Assembly: GCF_024679095.1 (NCBI RefSeq)
Contig: NC_066522.1
Span: 13,937,753 to 14,001,752, forward strand
Length of the DNA: 64,000 nt
Direction: 5' to 3'
DNA from: Eriocheir sinensis
Lineage: Eukaryota > Arthropoda > Malacostraca > Decapoda > Varunidae
The notes below the pieces were generated by a model. That model did not search any database, was not told the DNA's origin, and saw only the letters and a program-made list of their open reading frames with translations. Positions 24,102-36,815 of this stretch are shown piece after piece. The position numbers were made by a program, and so were the translations under genes. Position 1 is the first letter of the stretch; each line of letters begins with the position of its first letter.

Positions 24102-24463
24102 GCTCCTATACCTGTTTATCTATCTCTTTGTCTGTCTGTCTGTCTGTCTGTGTATTTAACTGTTTCTTTGTGTATCTATGTTCCTGTCTCTCTGTTTATC
24201 TGTCTCTTTAAATAGGAGAACAAAATAGTCTCTCTCAATGTTCCTATCTACTTATCTATTTCTATGTCTGTCTGTCTGTGTGTCTGTTTCTGTTTGTCTG
24301 TGTCTCTTTATGATAAGAAAATAGTAAACATGTATTCTTTTCCCTAACTGAGCACCCACATGGCTCACTGCAACTTTCTTTTTCCATTATTTCGTCTCAT
24401 GTAATTGTTATTGAGACTCAGCCCTTACCGATAACTGAAAGAGGACGAGGGGAAAGGAGAGGG

Positions 24464-24663
<200 letters not shown>

Positions 24664-24819
24664 CCTTAAAGTGTCTCTTCCCCGAGTTAATTTTTGCTTA
24701 CCTCCCAGAGCTTCCTCCTTCCAAATGAACTGGAGAGATTTAATTGCAATCGAGGGTGAATCCAACCCCACCAAATGTATGTGGTAATTCCGGTGTTGCG
24801 TTGTGTTATTGGTGCTGCA

Positions 24820-25175
24820 GGTGGTGGTGGTGGGTGGAGGTGGTGATGAGGTGGTAGGGGTGGGGGTGGTGATGATAATGGAGGTGAAGGGTGAAAATGT
24901 GGTGGTGGGTATGATGGTGGTGGTAATTGTAGTGGTGTTTATGGTGGGGGGGTAGGACAGGTAGCAGTTATGGTGGTGGTGGTGATGACAGTTGAGGTGC
25001 AGGGTGAAAATGGGGTGGTAAGTATGATGATGGTGGTGGTGATTGTGGTGGTGGTGGTGGCGATGATCTGACAATAACGGAAATGATGAGCCTGATGATG
25101 ACGATGATGGTGGTGTTGGTGGTGAGGGTGGTGACCTGACAATAGCGGTAATGATGAGGGTGATTGTGGTGATTG
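24820..25175. repeat. GTG/GAT-rich degenerate repeat region
   Basis: Imperfect GGT/GTG/GAT triplets, with local duplication of 'gcagggtgaaaatgKggtgg'-like segments near 24885 and 25000 and of 'ctgacaataRcggWaatgatgag' near 25070 and 25136. His/Thr-rich frames on the minus strand are artefacts. Confidence 0.85.
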
Positions 25176-25790
25176 TGTGATTTCTTCTTACTCGTCCGTC
25201 TAACTCAGCACGATAACGGAAGGAATATCACATTCATTTCACGACTTCCTTTGCTCGGTGTGACGGGTGTCGTGCAAGCAATATAGAAGTTTCGTCCCAT
25301 TACATCGTGCCGCCAAGAAATGGTAATAAAGACATATTGCATCCGGGTTAGGCTTCCGCGCACTGCCCTCACGTCCAGGGCCACACACACAAAAAAAATA
25401 ATATTAACACATCAAAAGTTTTGAATATCATGCGGGGTAAAAGTGGCGAAACCTGTCATTTTTTCCTATTTTATTGCGCGTATTTCATCATTTCAAATAT
25501 TCAAACACCAACTAATTTTTTTCCGTGGCCGCTCGTCTGCATGAAATACTATAATTCCTGCACACACGACGCTGCACCTTTTCTCCGTTTTCCCGGCGGT
25601 CGCGAGGCAACTATCAAGCAGTTTCCAGCCTCCTAAGAGCTTTGGAGAAAAGGAGGGAAAAGATGAAGTATTTTTTTCCCAGCTGCCAACTTAATAGCCT
25701 CATCAAAAAATGCTTAAGAGTTAAAAGGTGCGTTGATGAGAGTGTGAGCCCGCGCCGAGGAGGACGGGACACGGCGCCGCCACCACCACG

Positions 25791-25952
25791 CCGGCTTTCC
25801 CACCCTATACCTTCCTCCTCTTACACCCTCCGATACCTACCCTGCGCCGCCACTCTCCGCCTCCACCCCGCCGGCTTTCCCACCCCATACCTTCCTCCTT
25901 TTACACCCTCCGATACCTACCCTGCGCCGCCACTCTCCGCCTCCACCCCGCC
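25791..25952. repeat. Recent tandem duplication, two units of 80 bp
   Basis: 'ccggctttcccaccc' at 25791 and 25871 begins two nearly identical 80-bp units that contain 'accctccgatacctaccctg'. Only a few differences mean a recent event. Confidence 0.95.
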
Positions 25953-26104
25953 TCCCCGTCAGCCGTGACATCCCGCCACCCTCACCGCCTTCCCACCGCA
26001 CGCTCATTGCATCATTTTCCTTTCCCGCAACACACCTCTCCGCCGCCTCCAAGTCATATCACCCCCGTCACCTTTCCTTTCAATCGTCACTCCCCGACAC
26101 ACGC

Positions 26105-26350
26105 CAACACTACCCCCCCCCCCCCACCACGACCCACATCACCACTACCACCACCACTATTGCCAGTTCCATGTCATATACACCCACCACCACCACCACG
26201 GTCCACCTTTCATCCTTTCCAAGTCACACTCATCCACTCACCATCAGTCTATCACGTCCCAAATACGCACCACTACCTACCAACCCACCACCACCACCAC
26301 CACCTTAATCACCACCACCACCTTAATCACCACCACCACCACATTACTCA
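26105..26350. repeat. CAC/ACC-rich degenerate repeat region
   Basis: Runs of CAC triplets, including 'cttaatcaccaccacca' twice near 26306. It gives a His/Pro-rich frame that I do not call a gene. Confidence 0.85.
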
Positions 26351-26578
26351 TCATCGCAGCGGCCACGGAGCTAATGGTTTTAATTCACGTATCTTTTCCC
26401 CTTTCAACACATTACACGCTCCAATACCGCTCCTCCATCTCCGCCTCCACCACCACCTCCCACAAAGCCGCGCCGCCGCTGCCATCCATCACCACCACAC
26501 CTGCGGCCTGAAGGGATAACTCTTAGCGCTGCCATTGGCACTGTTAAAACCGTCACTGCTCCCCCTCACCCCCTACAC

Positions 26579-26992
26579 CAGTGTTATTCACTAATTTTTG
26601 CAAGAGAGCCACTTTGGTTAAACACATTGATTTAGAGAGCCGCAGCTACTGCAAGTTAGCGTCCCTAGAGCTAGACGTGTCGCTGATGTTTCCCGTATTA
26701 GACACGTATGATTTCGCGCGGCCTAGAACTACGTAGACGTGTCGCTGATCAGTTTTCCCGTAGTAGACACGTATGATTTATGTACGACTAGGGCAGGGAT
26801 GTTAGAATGTTATCGCTTACTGTGACTTTGTCTTCCATCTCACCTCATGAAAATATATATCTTTCTTGATAAATTATTAAATTATTTTTCTATGTATTTT
26901 TTTTATTAATTAATTTATATATTTTTCGAGAGCCGTGAATTGAGTCATTGCGAGCCGCCAGCGGCTCGCGAGCCGCGCAATGAATACCACTG
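26579..26992. mobile_element. Non-autonomous hAT-type DNA transposon with perfect 8-bp TSD
   Basis: A 414-bp element bounded by CAGTG...CACTG. The 5' end CAGTGTTATTCACT matches the complement of the 3' end, CAGTGGTATTCATT. The eight bases 'ccctacac' flank it on both sides (26571-26578 and 26993-27000), the target-duplication length typical of hAT. Other hAT-like traits are 'gcggctcgcgagccgc' near the 3' end and 'gagagccgc' near the 5' end. Inside is a 62-64-bp duplication ('tagacgtgtcgctgat' at 26672 and 26734). There is no transposase frame, so it is non-autonomous. Confidence 0.93.
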
Positions 26993-27029
26993 CCCTACAC
27001 CAAGCTAAGCTATAACAAATGCGAATCTC

Positions 27030-27040
<11 letters not shown>

Positions 27041-27078
<38 letters not shown>
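27041..27078. repeat. (TC)n microsatellite
   Basis: About 38 bp of TC preceded by a C run. Confidence 0.95.
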
Positions 27079-27081
<3 letters not shown>

Positions 27082-27125
27082 ATATGTATATAGCTATCTA
27101 GCGGGTGGGTCGACCCCGCCTCCTG

Positions 27126-27303
<178 letters not shown>

Positions 27304-28299
27304 AATAATGAACGAAGTGTCGAGGCCAAATTGTGTTGTGAAATATATATGTTTGCCGGTCCAGATATTTTCAATTATTAGCCCATCCATTAAATTAAAC
27401 TAAAATTGCTAATTAACCCCACTTCTCATTAAAAGTATATATAAAGGCATACGTTTTATTGTTTCAAAATAACGTCACAAAATTGAAACCTCTATAGACC
27501 AGGGTCATAAGCAAACGTTTTCAGTAATTGAAATTTATATAAATAACTGATTATGATGTATTATTTTGTTTTCAACACAACACATTAATCGTGAACTTAT
27601 TCCTCCGTCTCTCTCTGTCTATATGTTTGCCTTGTATGTCAGTCCGTTTGTGTAGCTGTCCGTCTGTCTGCCTGTTTGCCTCTCTATATGTTTTCCAATC
27701 TATCTACCTATTTGTTTGTCCGGCTGATCAGCTGCTACCTAATCTGTCTGTTTGTTTGCCCGGCTGTGTTTGTCCTCCCGATGAGGGCTGTCCATGGCCT
27801 GGGACTGGCGGCCACCCTCCCCGGAATGGCCCGCTCGATGAAATATGATGAATTAGGCTTCCGCGCGGCCGGGCGTGAAATACTTAACTTCAGGCTGCGG
27901 GCAATAAGGTCCAGGACGGAGGTATTTATAGAGGAGAGGGTCGAGGTCCCCTGCCTGTGTACCCTCCGTCTCCTTCCCGCAACAACACGCCACTGATACC
28001 TCCCCCCTCGCCACGGACCACGGACCCCCCGACCCCTTACGGACCACGGACACCCTTCCCCTCCATAAAACCCAGCCCGGGAAACGTTACCGCAGTACTT
28101 CAGCGTCTGAGCGATGTTGAACGTGACCTGTTTCCTCGTATTTCATGTCCTTGTGTTTTCTTTCGATTATACTCAGATCCGTTCCGCGCTATACTTTTCC
28201 TCGCATTTCGTCACTTTTACGATTACTTAAGAGTTTGCTTCCGTAGTATACACAAGGCTTCTCTCAAATAATATACAAATCTCTTCTGAATTAGGCTAA

Positions 28300-28490
28300 C
28301 GAATTTTAGCGCCGACGAAACTAATATCTTCTTCATTATTATGGAAGGTTTTCTGAACACATTATAAGAAGGAAACTTTTCATTCTGGTTCATCAGTTTT
28401 AACACCGGAGAAACTAATATCCTCTTCATTCTTACGGGAAGTTTTTGAAGCACAGTATAAGAAGGGAACTTTTTTTCTGGAGGGGTTATC
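28300..28490. repeat. Tandem duplication, two units of about 93 bp
   Basis: 'gaaactaatatcYtcttcatt' at 28317 and 28410, each followed by 'ggaagKttt' and 'acaKtataagaagg'. Confidence 0.88.
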
Positions 28491-28801
28491 AGCTTCTAGG
28501 CGATGGCGTAGTCTCAAGTTGGGCTCACTAGGAAACAAAAGACTGCTACCCTGCACACTTTCACACACGATTCAAACCTTTAAAGTGCACTCTCTTGAAA
28601 GGCAAAAGTGAGTCGAGACCTGTTTGACGTTTGAATGGATGAAGGGATTAATCAAGGGGATTTTATGGAAGCTCTTGTCGTGAAAAAGCGGGACGGGAGG
28701 CGTAGCATTGCGCTTCACCTGGACAACTTCATATTCAATAAAGGCAAAGGTAAAAAATAGTTCACGGATGAGTGGTGGTGAATGAAGTGGAGCCGCTATA
28801 T

Positions 28802-28804
<3 letters not shown>

Positions 28805-28865
<61 letters not shown>
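28805..28865. repeat. (GT)n microsatellite
   Basis: About 61 bp of pure GT. Confidence 0.97.
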
Positions 28866-28867
<2 letters not shown>

Positions 28868-29058
28868 ATACGACTGAAACCTCCCAGACCAAGCTAGATC
28901 AATTATTAATGGCTAGGAAGAGTATAGAGTATCAGGTTTTCAGGAGCTTCCCTTTAAACGGCGGCGATAGGCCTCTTCCAGATCCCTTCATATATATTTC
29001 ACGTGCACTCCACACCGTCAGCACCTGAGGGAGGGTTATTGTGCACTATTGGCTGCCT

Positions 29059-29308
29059 CATGTGTATACCTTTTCTTCCTCTTCGTCTTATTTTCCTTCT
29101 TTTCTTCGTTCTTGTTCTTACTTTTGTTTGTGGTTTTATTCTTTTCTTCATGCTCAGTTTTCTTCTTCCACTCCCATTCTCCTCATGTGTATATCTTTTC
29201 TTCCTCTTCGTCTTATTTTCCTTCTTTTCTTCGTTCTTGTTCTTACTTTTGTTTGTGGGTTTACGTTTTTCTTCATGCTCATTTTTCTTCTTCCACTCCC
29301 ATTCTCCT
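29059..29308. repeat. Recent tandem duplication, two units of 125 bp
   Basis: 'catgtgtataYcttttcttc' at 29059 and 29184. Units are near-identical through 'cttcttccactcccattctcc'. It lies within the pyrimidine-rich stretch upstream of exon 3. Confidence 0.95.
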
Positions 29309-29788
29309 CCTCCTTCTTCTTGACTCCCATTTTTGTTTATATTCCTTTTCTTCCACTTTCATTTGCTCCATTTTTACCTTTCCTCCTCACTTTTTATAGT
29401 TTTTTTTCTTCTTTCTTCTTTTACCTTCCACCTCTACTTCTCTACCACTTCTACTACTTTCCTCCTCTTCACTTCCACTTTTCTGTACCACATCCACTTC
29501 CCTCAATACCTCCTCTTCCACTTCCACCTCCTCAATCTTCACTCTCCACCTTTCATCCTTCATCTCCATTCTCCTTTCCCTCCACCTTCATCTAAACTTC
29601 CCTCTCCGCCTCTTTTTTTTCTCAACCTCAATCTCTCCCTTCACTCCAAATTCTACTCCTTAACTTCCGTCTCTCCTCATCCTCCACCTCCTCTTTCACT
29701 ACCATTTCTAGTACCTCGTCCATTTCCCTTGAATACTCCTCACCACCTTCTTCCACCACTCACCCCTACGTCTGGATTCTCGCCGTAG

Positions 29789-29923
29789 ATCGCCACGGGC
29801 GGCGGCGTGATCGCTCAGCTGGTGAACCTGACGGTGGTGGAGCCTCGTGCGGTCATCCCGGGCAGCGGCGAGCACCACGTCCAATCCGGCTCCACCATCT
29901 CCCTCGTCTGCTACATCGAACAG
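29789..29923 (+). CDS. Dpr-like Ig receptor, exon 3 (end of Ig1, start of Ig2)
   Basis: A 45-codon exon, phase 0 at both ends, with acceptor attctcgccgtag ending at 29788 and donor gtgagt after CAG 29921-29923. It encodes the last strand of Ig1 ('AQLVNLTVVEP', with an NLT glycosylation sequon), a short interdomain linker ('RAVIPGSGEHHV'), and the first strands of Ig2 ('SGSTISLVCYIEQ') with the first Ig2 Cys (residue 192). The order L-x-V-V-E-P then G-S-G-E then G-S-T-I-x-L-x-C is characteristic of Dpr proteins. It follows exon 2 directly in protein alignment, so no exon appears to be missing in the 7.5-kb intron between them. Confidence 0.94.
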
Positions 29924-30935
29924 GTGAGTGGCTGATGATGGTCCTCTTTGGTTTGGGTTTTGATGGTGAGTGAGTGTGGTTCCGGTAACGGTTCCGGTAC
30001 TGCGTTTGCTTTTTTTCTGCTTTTTTTTCCGATTTTGTTATATTAATGGATTCAGATTTTGCTTCTTTATGAATTTAGTTCTTTTTTTTCTTTATTTATT
30101 TTTAGATCTTACATTGTGCAAATTAATACTGGTTCGACTGTTGCTCTCTTTTTTTATATTTTTCCTCTTCCTTTTCATGATTTTGCTTTTAACGGATTAT
30201 GCTTTTGCTTCTTTCTGGTTTTGATGGTTGTTCGGATGCTGCTTCTTTTAGCCTCTTTTTTAATCTTTTTTTTTCTTCATCCTTTTTGCCGATTTCAATA
30301 ATAACGGATTCTGTTTTTCTTTCTCTCTGGTTTTGTTTCTTAATCAGCTGTTGCTTTCTTTTGTTTTCTTCTTTTACTTCCTTCTTATTCCTTTTCCTAA
30401 TTTTACTGCAAACGTTTTTTTTGTTGTTGTTGTGTGTACATATTCAGTTCACTGTCTTTGTCTCTTTAAGGTCACTGTGTTGGTATGTCTGTTTGAGTGT
30501 CTGTCTGAATGTATATGTCCGTCTGTCTGTCTGTCTCTATCATAAACCTTAAATGACTCTTTCTTGTCCGGGTGTTTCATATATTTTTACTTCTTTACTC
30601 ACTTTTCCTTCTTTTTACTTCTTGTTTTATATTCTCAGCCTTTTCCTTCTGCAGTGGTGTGTTTCTTCCTTGCTCCGAACTCTCCCTCCTCCCCCTCCGC
30701 AGTACTCGCTCCCCCTCGGCAAACACGTCACGTTCGTCTCTTTGGCACCAACATTGTTTTTTTCTCAGTCCTCAGGTTTTCCTCTCCTCTCACAGCGCCT
30801 CTGGGGAATGATCCGTCCATCTAAATAAGCTTTCTTGCCTCTCGCGGCTTCAATATTCCTCCCGTGACATAAAGAACGCTCCCATTGTGACCGATAAGGA
30901 AACGCTCATGCTCCTTTGTTTGTTTGTTTGTGTCG

Positions 30936-31062
<127 letters not shown>

Positions 31063-31079
31063 AATTCTATTCATCTCTG

Positions 31080-31480
31080 AATTTTAAAAGTTTTCCGTCA
31101 TAAAGCAAAAACGTCTCCCGAATGAAGGTGAGATATCGCCCACAAGGCTCAAATTATTGGCATGCAATTGCGTGATGACAACATTTTCAAAGTGCAAAAG
31201 AAAGATGAATATTAAAAACTAATTAATAATCGACATAAGCGTGAGGCAGACCATGAAAGTCGATGTTTATGCTTTTACATAATTTTGATGCAAAGTAAGT
31301 TTCCTGAGCGCGGTGCCCATCAGCCGCGCGACGCTTCATTACCGGCGCAAAGGAGTTGATTAATGACCTACCTCACCGGGCTCTAATTTTCGATGCCAAC
31401 ACTTTTTAAAGGACGCCAAGCTCAAGGAATGGATCCCCACGTATTAATCAAGTAATTGGTGCCTCATTTACATTACCTTC
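31080..31480. other. Repeat-free intronic segment
   Basis: About 400 bp of complex sequence with no simple repeats, including 'actaattaataatcg' and 'gttgattaatgacc'. In a gene full of simple repeats this could be a conserved intronic enhancer. This is inference only. Confidence 0.2.
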
Positions 31481-31513
31481 ACGAATACCAGAAGTGAGGA
31501 CGGTGCAAAAATA

Positions 31514-31735
<222 letters not shown>

Positions 31736-34324
31736 ATAAGACTTTATAATTATGCATTACACCCACTAGGCTTCCACTTTCAAAATGTTACCCAGTAATT
31801 TTAGTGAAACAGCATAATTAAATTTCATACAACACGTGTTACCGTGAACCCTGGCGGAGGTGAGCCGTAAGCCGCCGCGCTCTGCCCCGCAGCACCGTGG
31901 AGGCCGAGGCGGTCTCTCAGACGGCCACCAGAAGGCACCACCCATTGTCAATTGACCTCACTGAAGTGTTCACGCCGACGGACGTTGCAAACATTCACCA
32001 CAAGTAAAGAGGCAGTGTGTGTGCATGACGCCACTGAGCCACCCGGGCGGATCGTGTTTACTTCATGGTGATGCTTTTCTTGGAATCAGACTTCTCTTTC
32101 AAGTGAACTATAACGCATCTGTTCCATCGCTTGTAAAGTAAAGCAAACATTAACCTGCGTTGTAAGGGAGTCGAAGAGCCAGCCAACCTGAGGCGGGAAT
32201 GGCTATATTTACCTCCAAGCCGCGGCTGAGGGAGTAAATATCCTGACCTGCACTTATCCTCTTGGCCTCCAGCCCTGCGGAACGCCTCCTGCAGCTATAA
32301 TTACACGCCACTCTCCCTTCATACACAGCTTTCCACGGCAGACTCCAGCTGCCTTTTTATCCACTTTCCTGCGGTCAGAATGTAATAGAGAAAAATAATC
32401 TCGAAACACAACATCTCGTTTAATGCTGCTTAATGTACACCACGGCAATTCGAAATTAGTAAACGTGACGGAAATTAGAACGTTCACTGGATGACGGTAT
32501 TCCTGAGCAGCAAATATTCCTCCCTCCACCAAATGGGCGAGGAAACTGTCCGTGGCCAGCCAACACGCACTCACTCCCTCGTCACGGTTCCGTGCCCTCT
32601 GCTGCTGCTGCCGCCTGGGCCCCATCTGGCTCCCCGGCCTTCACACTGCACGCCCTGCTGCGGCTCCACCAACTGATGAGAGGGGCGGCAGCTTTGTGCC
32701 CGGCGGCGGTGGTGTTGAACAACTGTGACGACGATTGAGATGATGACGACAACGTTGACAACTGTGGCGATAATGGAGGCAATGGGAAAGGATGGGGAGA
32801 TGATGATTAAAATAATTATGGTGATGACGACGACGACGGTGATGATAATGATGACTTAATTTATCAGACGAGCGCATAATGAGACAGTATATGAGGCAGT
32901 TGTTACTGCAAAAGCAAATAAAAGGTGCTCGCCATATGTATAAAAGACAAAGTACGTGACTGTGCAGAGAAAAAACAACACATAAATAATAATGAAATGT
33001 TGGAGTGAGAACTTAAACCTAAGCCCAGATAGAACACATGGGCACCATCTCTACTAGGAACAACATATCGTTGCCCAAGGCGTGAGTGCTGTGTCCCGTC
33101 ATGGCTCGCTAACTTCTAAAACTTTAAATGTTGCAGAGTTTTAGCACACAGCACGTTGCGCGAGGCGTCAAATCAGCTGCAAGGCCCGCACCAAAAGAAA
33201 TTTCAAGCCGAAAAATTAGCACTCAAAGGCCACACTTTAATTTTTTTTTCACGTGTCAATATCATGATTACCTTCGCCACGGAAATAGTCATTAACCTTG
33301 AGCGTAATGCCAAACAACACTAGAGAGACCGAGCGAGCCGAGGAGGGCCGCCTTTCAAGCCCCAGACTAAGGCCAAGCGGTGCTAAGCCTCAAGGGCAGG
33401 TGACCGGTGAGTGATCAGGCTTTATAGGCGCATCCATCCCCGTCACAGAGCCTCGTATTCATGACGGACGAGACCCTTCAGATGACTTGAGGGTGCAGCT
33501 CTGCCATGTTAACGGTCATCCCAGTAATGCTGAGTAAACACTTCTGGAGGGGATCCAACAAAACAGGAATGCTAGGCGAACGGCGTTTATGGTAATAATG
33601 AAATGGATAAATATCACGTAAGCGGTTCAAGGTGAGAGGGTGAGCTCGTTTGGCATAATGCTCAGGTAAACCCTCACCATTGTGTTTATCTCTGTCCCAT
33701 ATTCTCTTTCCAGAAATATATTGTAAAACTGTAGCTCTTGAATACAGCGGATGACATTCATGAAAAAGCCTCGTAACAAGAAATTATAACCCTACATCAT
33801 AAATATAATCCCCAGTTACTCAGTACTTTAACAGAACTTACGTAACTTTTCATTAAACAGAGAGCGGTACAGGGGTCATCGAGGACGGGGTGCGGTCAAC
33901 GTTACAGAAGCGAGTCCTCTCTCACCCCTCCCCGTCCCTTCCTAGAGTGAATGTTGCTTCACCGAGGACCGTCATGGTGGTGCTGCTGACCAAAAGACTC
34001 ACACGGTTGGAAGAGCATTTCGAGTCACAAAGAGATAGAGGGTGAAATCAATACGGCGGAAGGGAAGCGCAGGGAGGCAGCGAATACATACAGTCAGGTT
34101 TTCCATGGGAGGGCAGTTCCACGTTTGCTGGCACCTATATGATTTGTTTATAACCGAACACATTTTGTCAAGTACAACTCTAACAATATCACGAGGCACT
34201 CGAGCGTTGCGTCCTTAAAACACACTGCTGGTGGTGATGAGAGCCACACGACCTGATCTGTGCCCATGTGAAAACTTATCCTTAACATTTTGACGGACCT
34301 AGAGTGAAACAAAAAAGGTATCAG

Positions 34325-34860
34325 GTCGTAGAAGATGAGTGACACCTGGGATTCAAAAGCTTATAAACTGTTACACGTCGCTGCTCTTATAATTATCCAA
34401 TCTCACACGCAAAGATAAAACTAAGCTTATTCTAAACATCTTGTATGACCTTGAGTCAGAAAAAAGTATCAAGTCGTAGAAGATGAGTGACACCTGAAGT
34501 TCAAGAGCCAATAAAATGATCCACGTTGCTGCTCTTTTATCATAACTCATACGCAGAGGTAAAAATATATATATTCTACACCTCTTGGCAGTCAATAAGT
34601 ACAGCAGCAAAAAGGAGAACGTAAAGGATGAGTGACACCGGGAGTTTAAAAACCTATAAACTAATCTATGTTTTTCCTCTTGTACTTCAGGGGAAAAAAT
34701 AATCTTCTTGAAAGACAGAGTGAAGCAGCAAAAAGGAGCAATCAGTTAACTATGAGTAACAACTTAAGTGCAAAAACCTATACACCAATCTATGTCGCTG
34801 CTCTTACAACCGCATCTCGCACGGAGCGGTGGAACAAAATCACAACAAAAGACATCAAAA
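34325..34860. repeat. Degenerate tandem array, four units of about 125-148 bp
   Basis: 'gatgagtgacacc' (or 'tatgagtaacaac') at 34334, 34482, 34627 and 34751, each followed by 'cctataaact'-like, 'tcgctgctctt'-like and 'cagcaaaaaggag'-like blocks in variable completeness. A weaker partial unit may extend upstream to about 34150. Confidence 0.85.
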
Positions 34861-35129
34861 GGGGAATCTTCAATGCGTTTACTTATGAATTTATGCACCG
34901 TTGAAATGACGAACACGCACCACCGCGCCCTAAACAGCTCCCTCGTCTTACTTCCAGCTCATTAAGAGGTAAAGCGAAGGGGAAAGCGCGGGAAAAAGTC
35001 AGATGAGGAAGAGGAATTATGTCATATGGAGTTAGAAGGTCAGACACCATTCCCCGATACTGTTTGTTAATGCTATTCAGATTTGTATTATTTTTAAAGA
35101 AGGTGAGTGAGTGAGAAAGAGATAGGGAG

Positions 35130-35330
<201 letters not shown>

Positions 35331-35356
35331 CACAATTTACAGGGCAGAAACACGCC

Positions 35357-35360
<4 letters not shown>

Positions 35361-35404
<44 letters not shown>
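35361..35404. repeat. (AC)n microsatellite
   Basis: About 44 bp of AC, in inverse orientation to the (GT)n tract about 80 bp upstream. Confidence 0.95.
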
Positions 35405-35405
<1 letters not shown>

Positions 35406-35930
35406 CCCCTCCTTCCCCCTCCACAAAACCCCTCCCCCCCCACACCCATACACTCCCTTCCTTACACACCTTCCATCCATCCCATCGCATTTCTTTCCCC
35501 AACCTTCCATTAAAACCTTCCATTAAAACCTCGGTAACGCGTCTGTTTGCGGAATCGAACTCTGCAAATCAAGGTAACGAAGTCTATCCTCATTTCCTTG
35601 CTTATTTTCCCATCTGTTTCTACACGCGAGTGGGCGCCGCTTTTGTGGGAGCGTGTTGATTTACCGCTGCTTCAGGAACAGGCTCGAGAGGGTGCTGACG
35701 GGCGGCCCTGAGTCAATAACGCTGTGTCCTTCACCCATCTCGAGGATTTTGGGGCTAAATTTTAATGTGTTACCGCGATGATTAGTGGTGGTGGTGGTGG
35801 TGGAAAAAGTAGTAGTGGTATTATAGTAGTAGTATGCGAATGAGGATGACGATGAGTAGGAGGAAAAAGAAGAGGAAGAGAAAGAGGAGGAGGAGAAGGA
35901 GGAGGAAGAAGAAGAGAAGAATGAGGGAGG

Positions 35931-36356
35931 AGGAGGAAACATGGAAACATGGAAATGCAGGCAACAGAAAGCCTATTGGCTCATTACGAGGTCGCCCGCT
36001 TGGGTGATTTAATCTCCTCGACCGCCACTTGGGACTTGGTGAGCAGATGAAAGCACCTCGATATTGAGGAGCAGATGGAAGCCCCTCGTTATTCAGTTTA
36101 CTCCCGACGCAGCGAAATGACGGTCGATTCTATATTTGAAGGAGTTGATGGTATTCGCATTTACTACTTCTGAGGGAAGATTGTTCCAGTGGCGGATGAC
36201 TCGGTTTGAAAAGAAACTCCTTCCAATGTCTGTGTTGCATCGACTCGACTGAATGGGTAAACCGTTATTTCTAGTTCTTGAGTTGGTTTGCAGTTCAAAG
36301 AATTTGGAGTAATCGACGTTATTGAACTTTTTTAGATACTTGAAGACTTGAATCAT
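35931..36356 (-). mobile_element. 5'-truncated non-LTR retrotransposon, family A copy 1
   Basis: On the minus strand it runs from the end of an RT C-terminal frame (36356-36093) through a 3' UTR to 35931. It ends in two copies of the 8-mer TTTCCATG plus a partial one. An 8-bp terminal microsatellite is typical of CR1-clade elements (family knowledge). The 3' UTR is about 85% or more similar by eye to 63281-63485. Both ends abut GGA-type microsatellites (35860-35935 and 36357-36380). Confidence 0.85.
36093..36356 (-). pseudogene. Reverse-transcriptase C-terminal fragment
   Basis: An 87-codon frame with the typical C-terminal tail of non-LTR retrotransposon polyproteins: 'NVDYSKFFELQTNSRTRNNG', then 'SFFSNRVIRHWNNLPSEVV' and 'TINSFKYRIDRHF', then stop. 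The Y-x-K-F-F, F-F-S-x-R-V-x-x-W-N-x-L-P and F-K-x-R-x-D blocks are characteristic of CR1/Jockey-type ends. The catalytic RT and endonuclease domains are absent because the copy is truncated at a (GGA)n tract. It is a dead fragment in opposite orientation to the host gene. Confidence 0.88.
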
Positions 36357-36499
36357 GGAGGAGGAGGAGGAGGAAGAGGAGCTTTGCCTGCAGGCCTTCA
36401 GCTCTCAAATACTTTTCTAAATCCTGAGCTACTTCTCATTGTTGAAGATTGATGGAAAGGAGGCGTATCGTATTAATATGAACAAACTCCCAAATACTT

Positions 36500-36815
36500 A
36501 CGTTAACTTAAAACCATGATAAAAAAAAATCCCCAACTGTTGCGTCTAAAATTAGCAAATACAAAAAAAGAGGAGAGTTACAGAATCTATGATAGAACTG
36601 CACTGCCTTTACCGTAAGTCTAACACTGTTCTATTCTGACACAAAAATGAAAAAAATAATCTTTAATCGTCAAGCCTAAAGTTAGCACAGTTTCCGAATC
36701 TGTGATATGACTGCACGGCCTCAAAGGATATATCAATTCTATTCTGATAAAAAAAATAATAATAACCAAAAAATATTATAATGGTCACGCCAAAAATTAG
36801 CACAGTTTCGAAGCA
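36500..36815. repeat. Degenerate tandem array, three units of about 115-130 bp
   Basis: 'aaaRttagca' in comparable contexts at 36542, 36672 and 36787. Units also share 'gaatctRtgatagaactgca'-like and 'ttctattctga' blocks. Confidence 0.82.
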
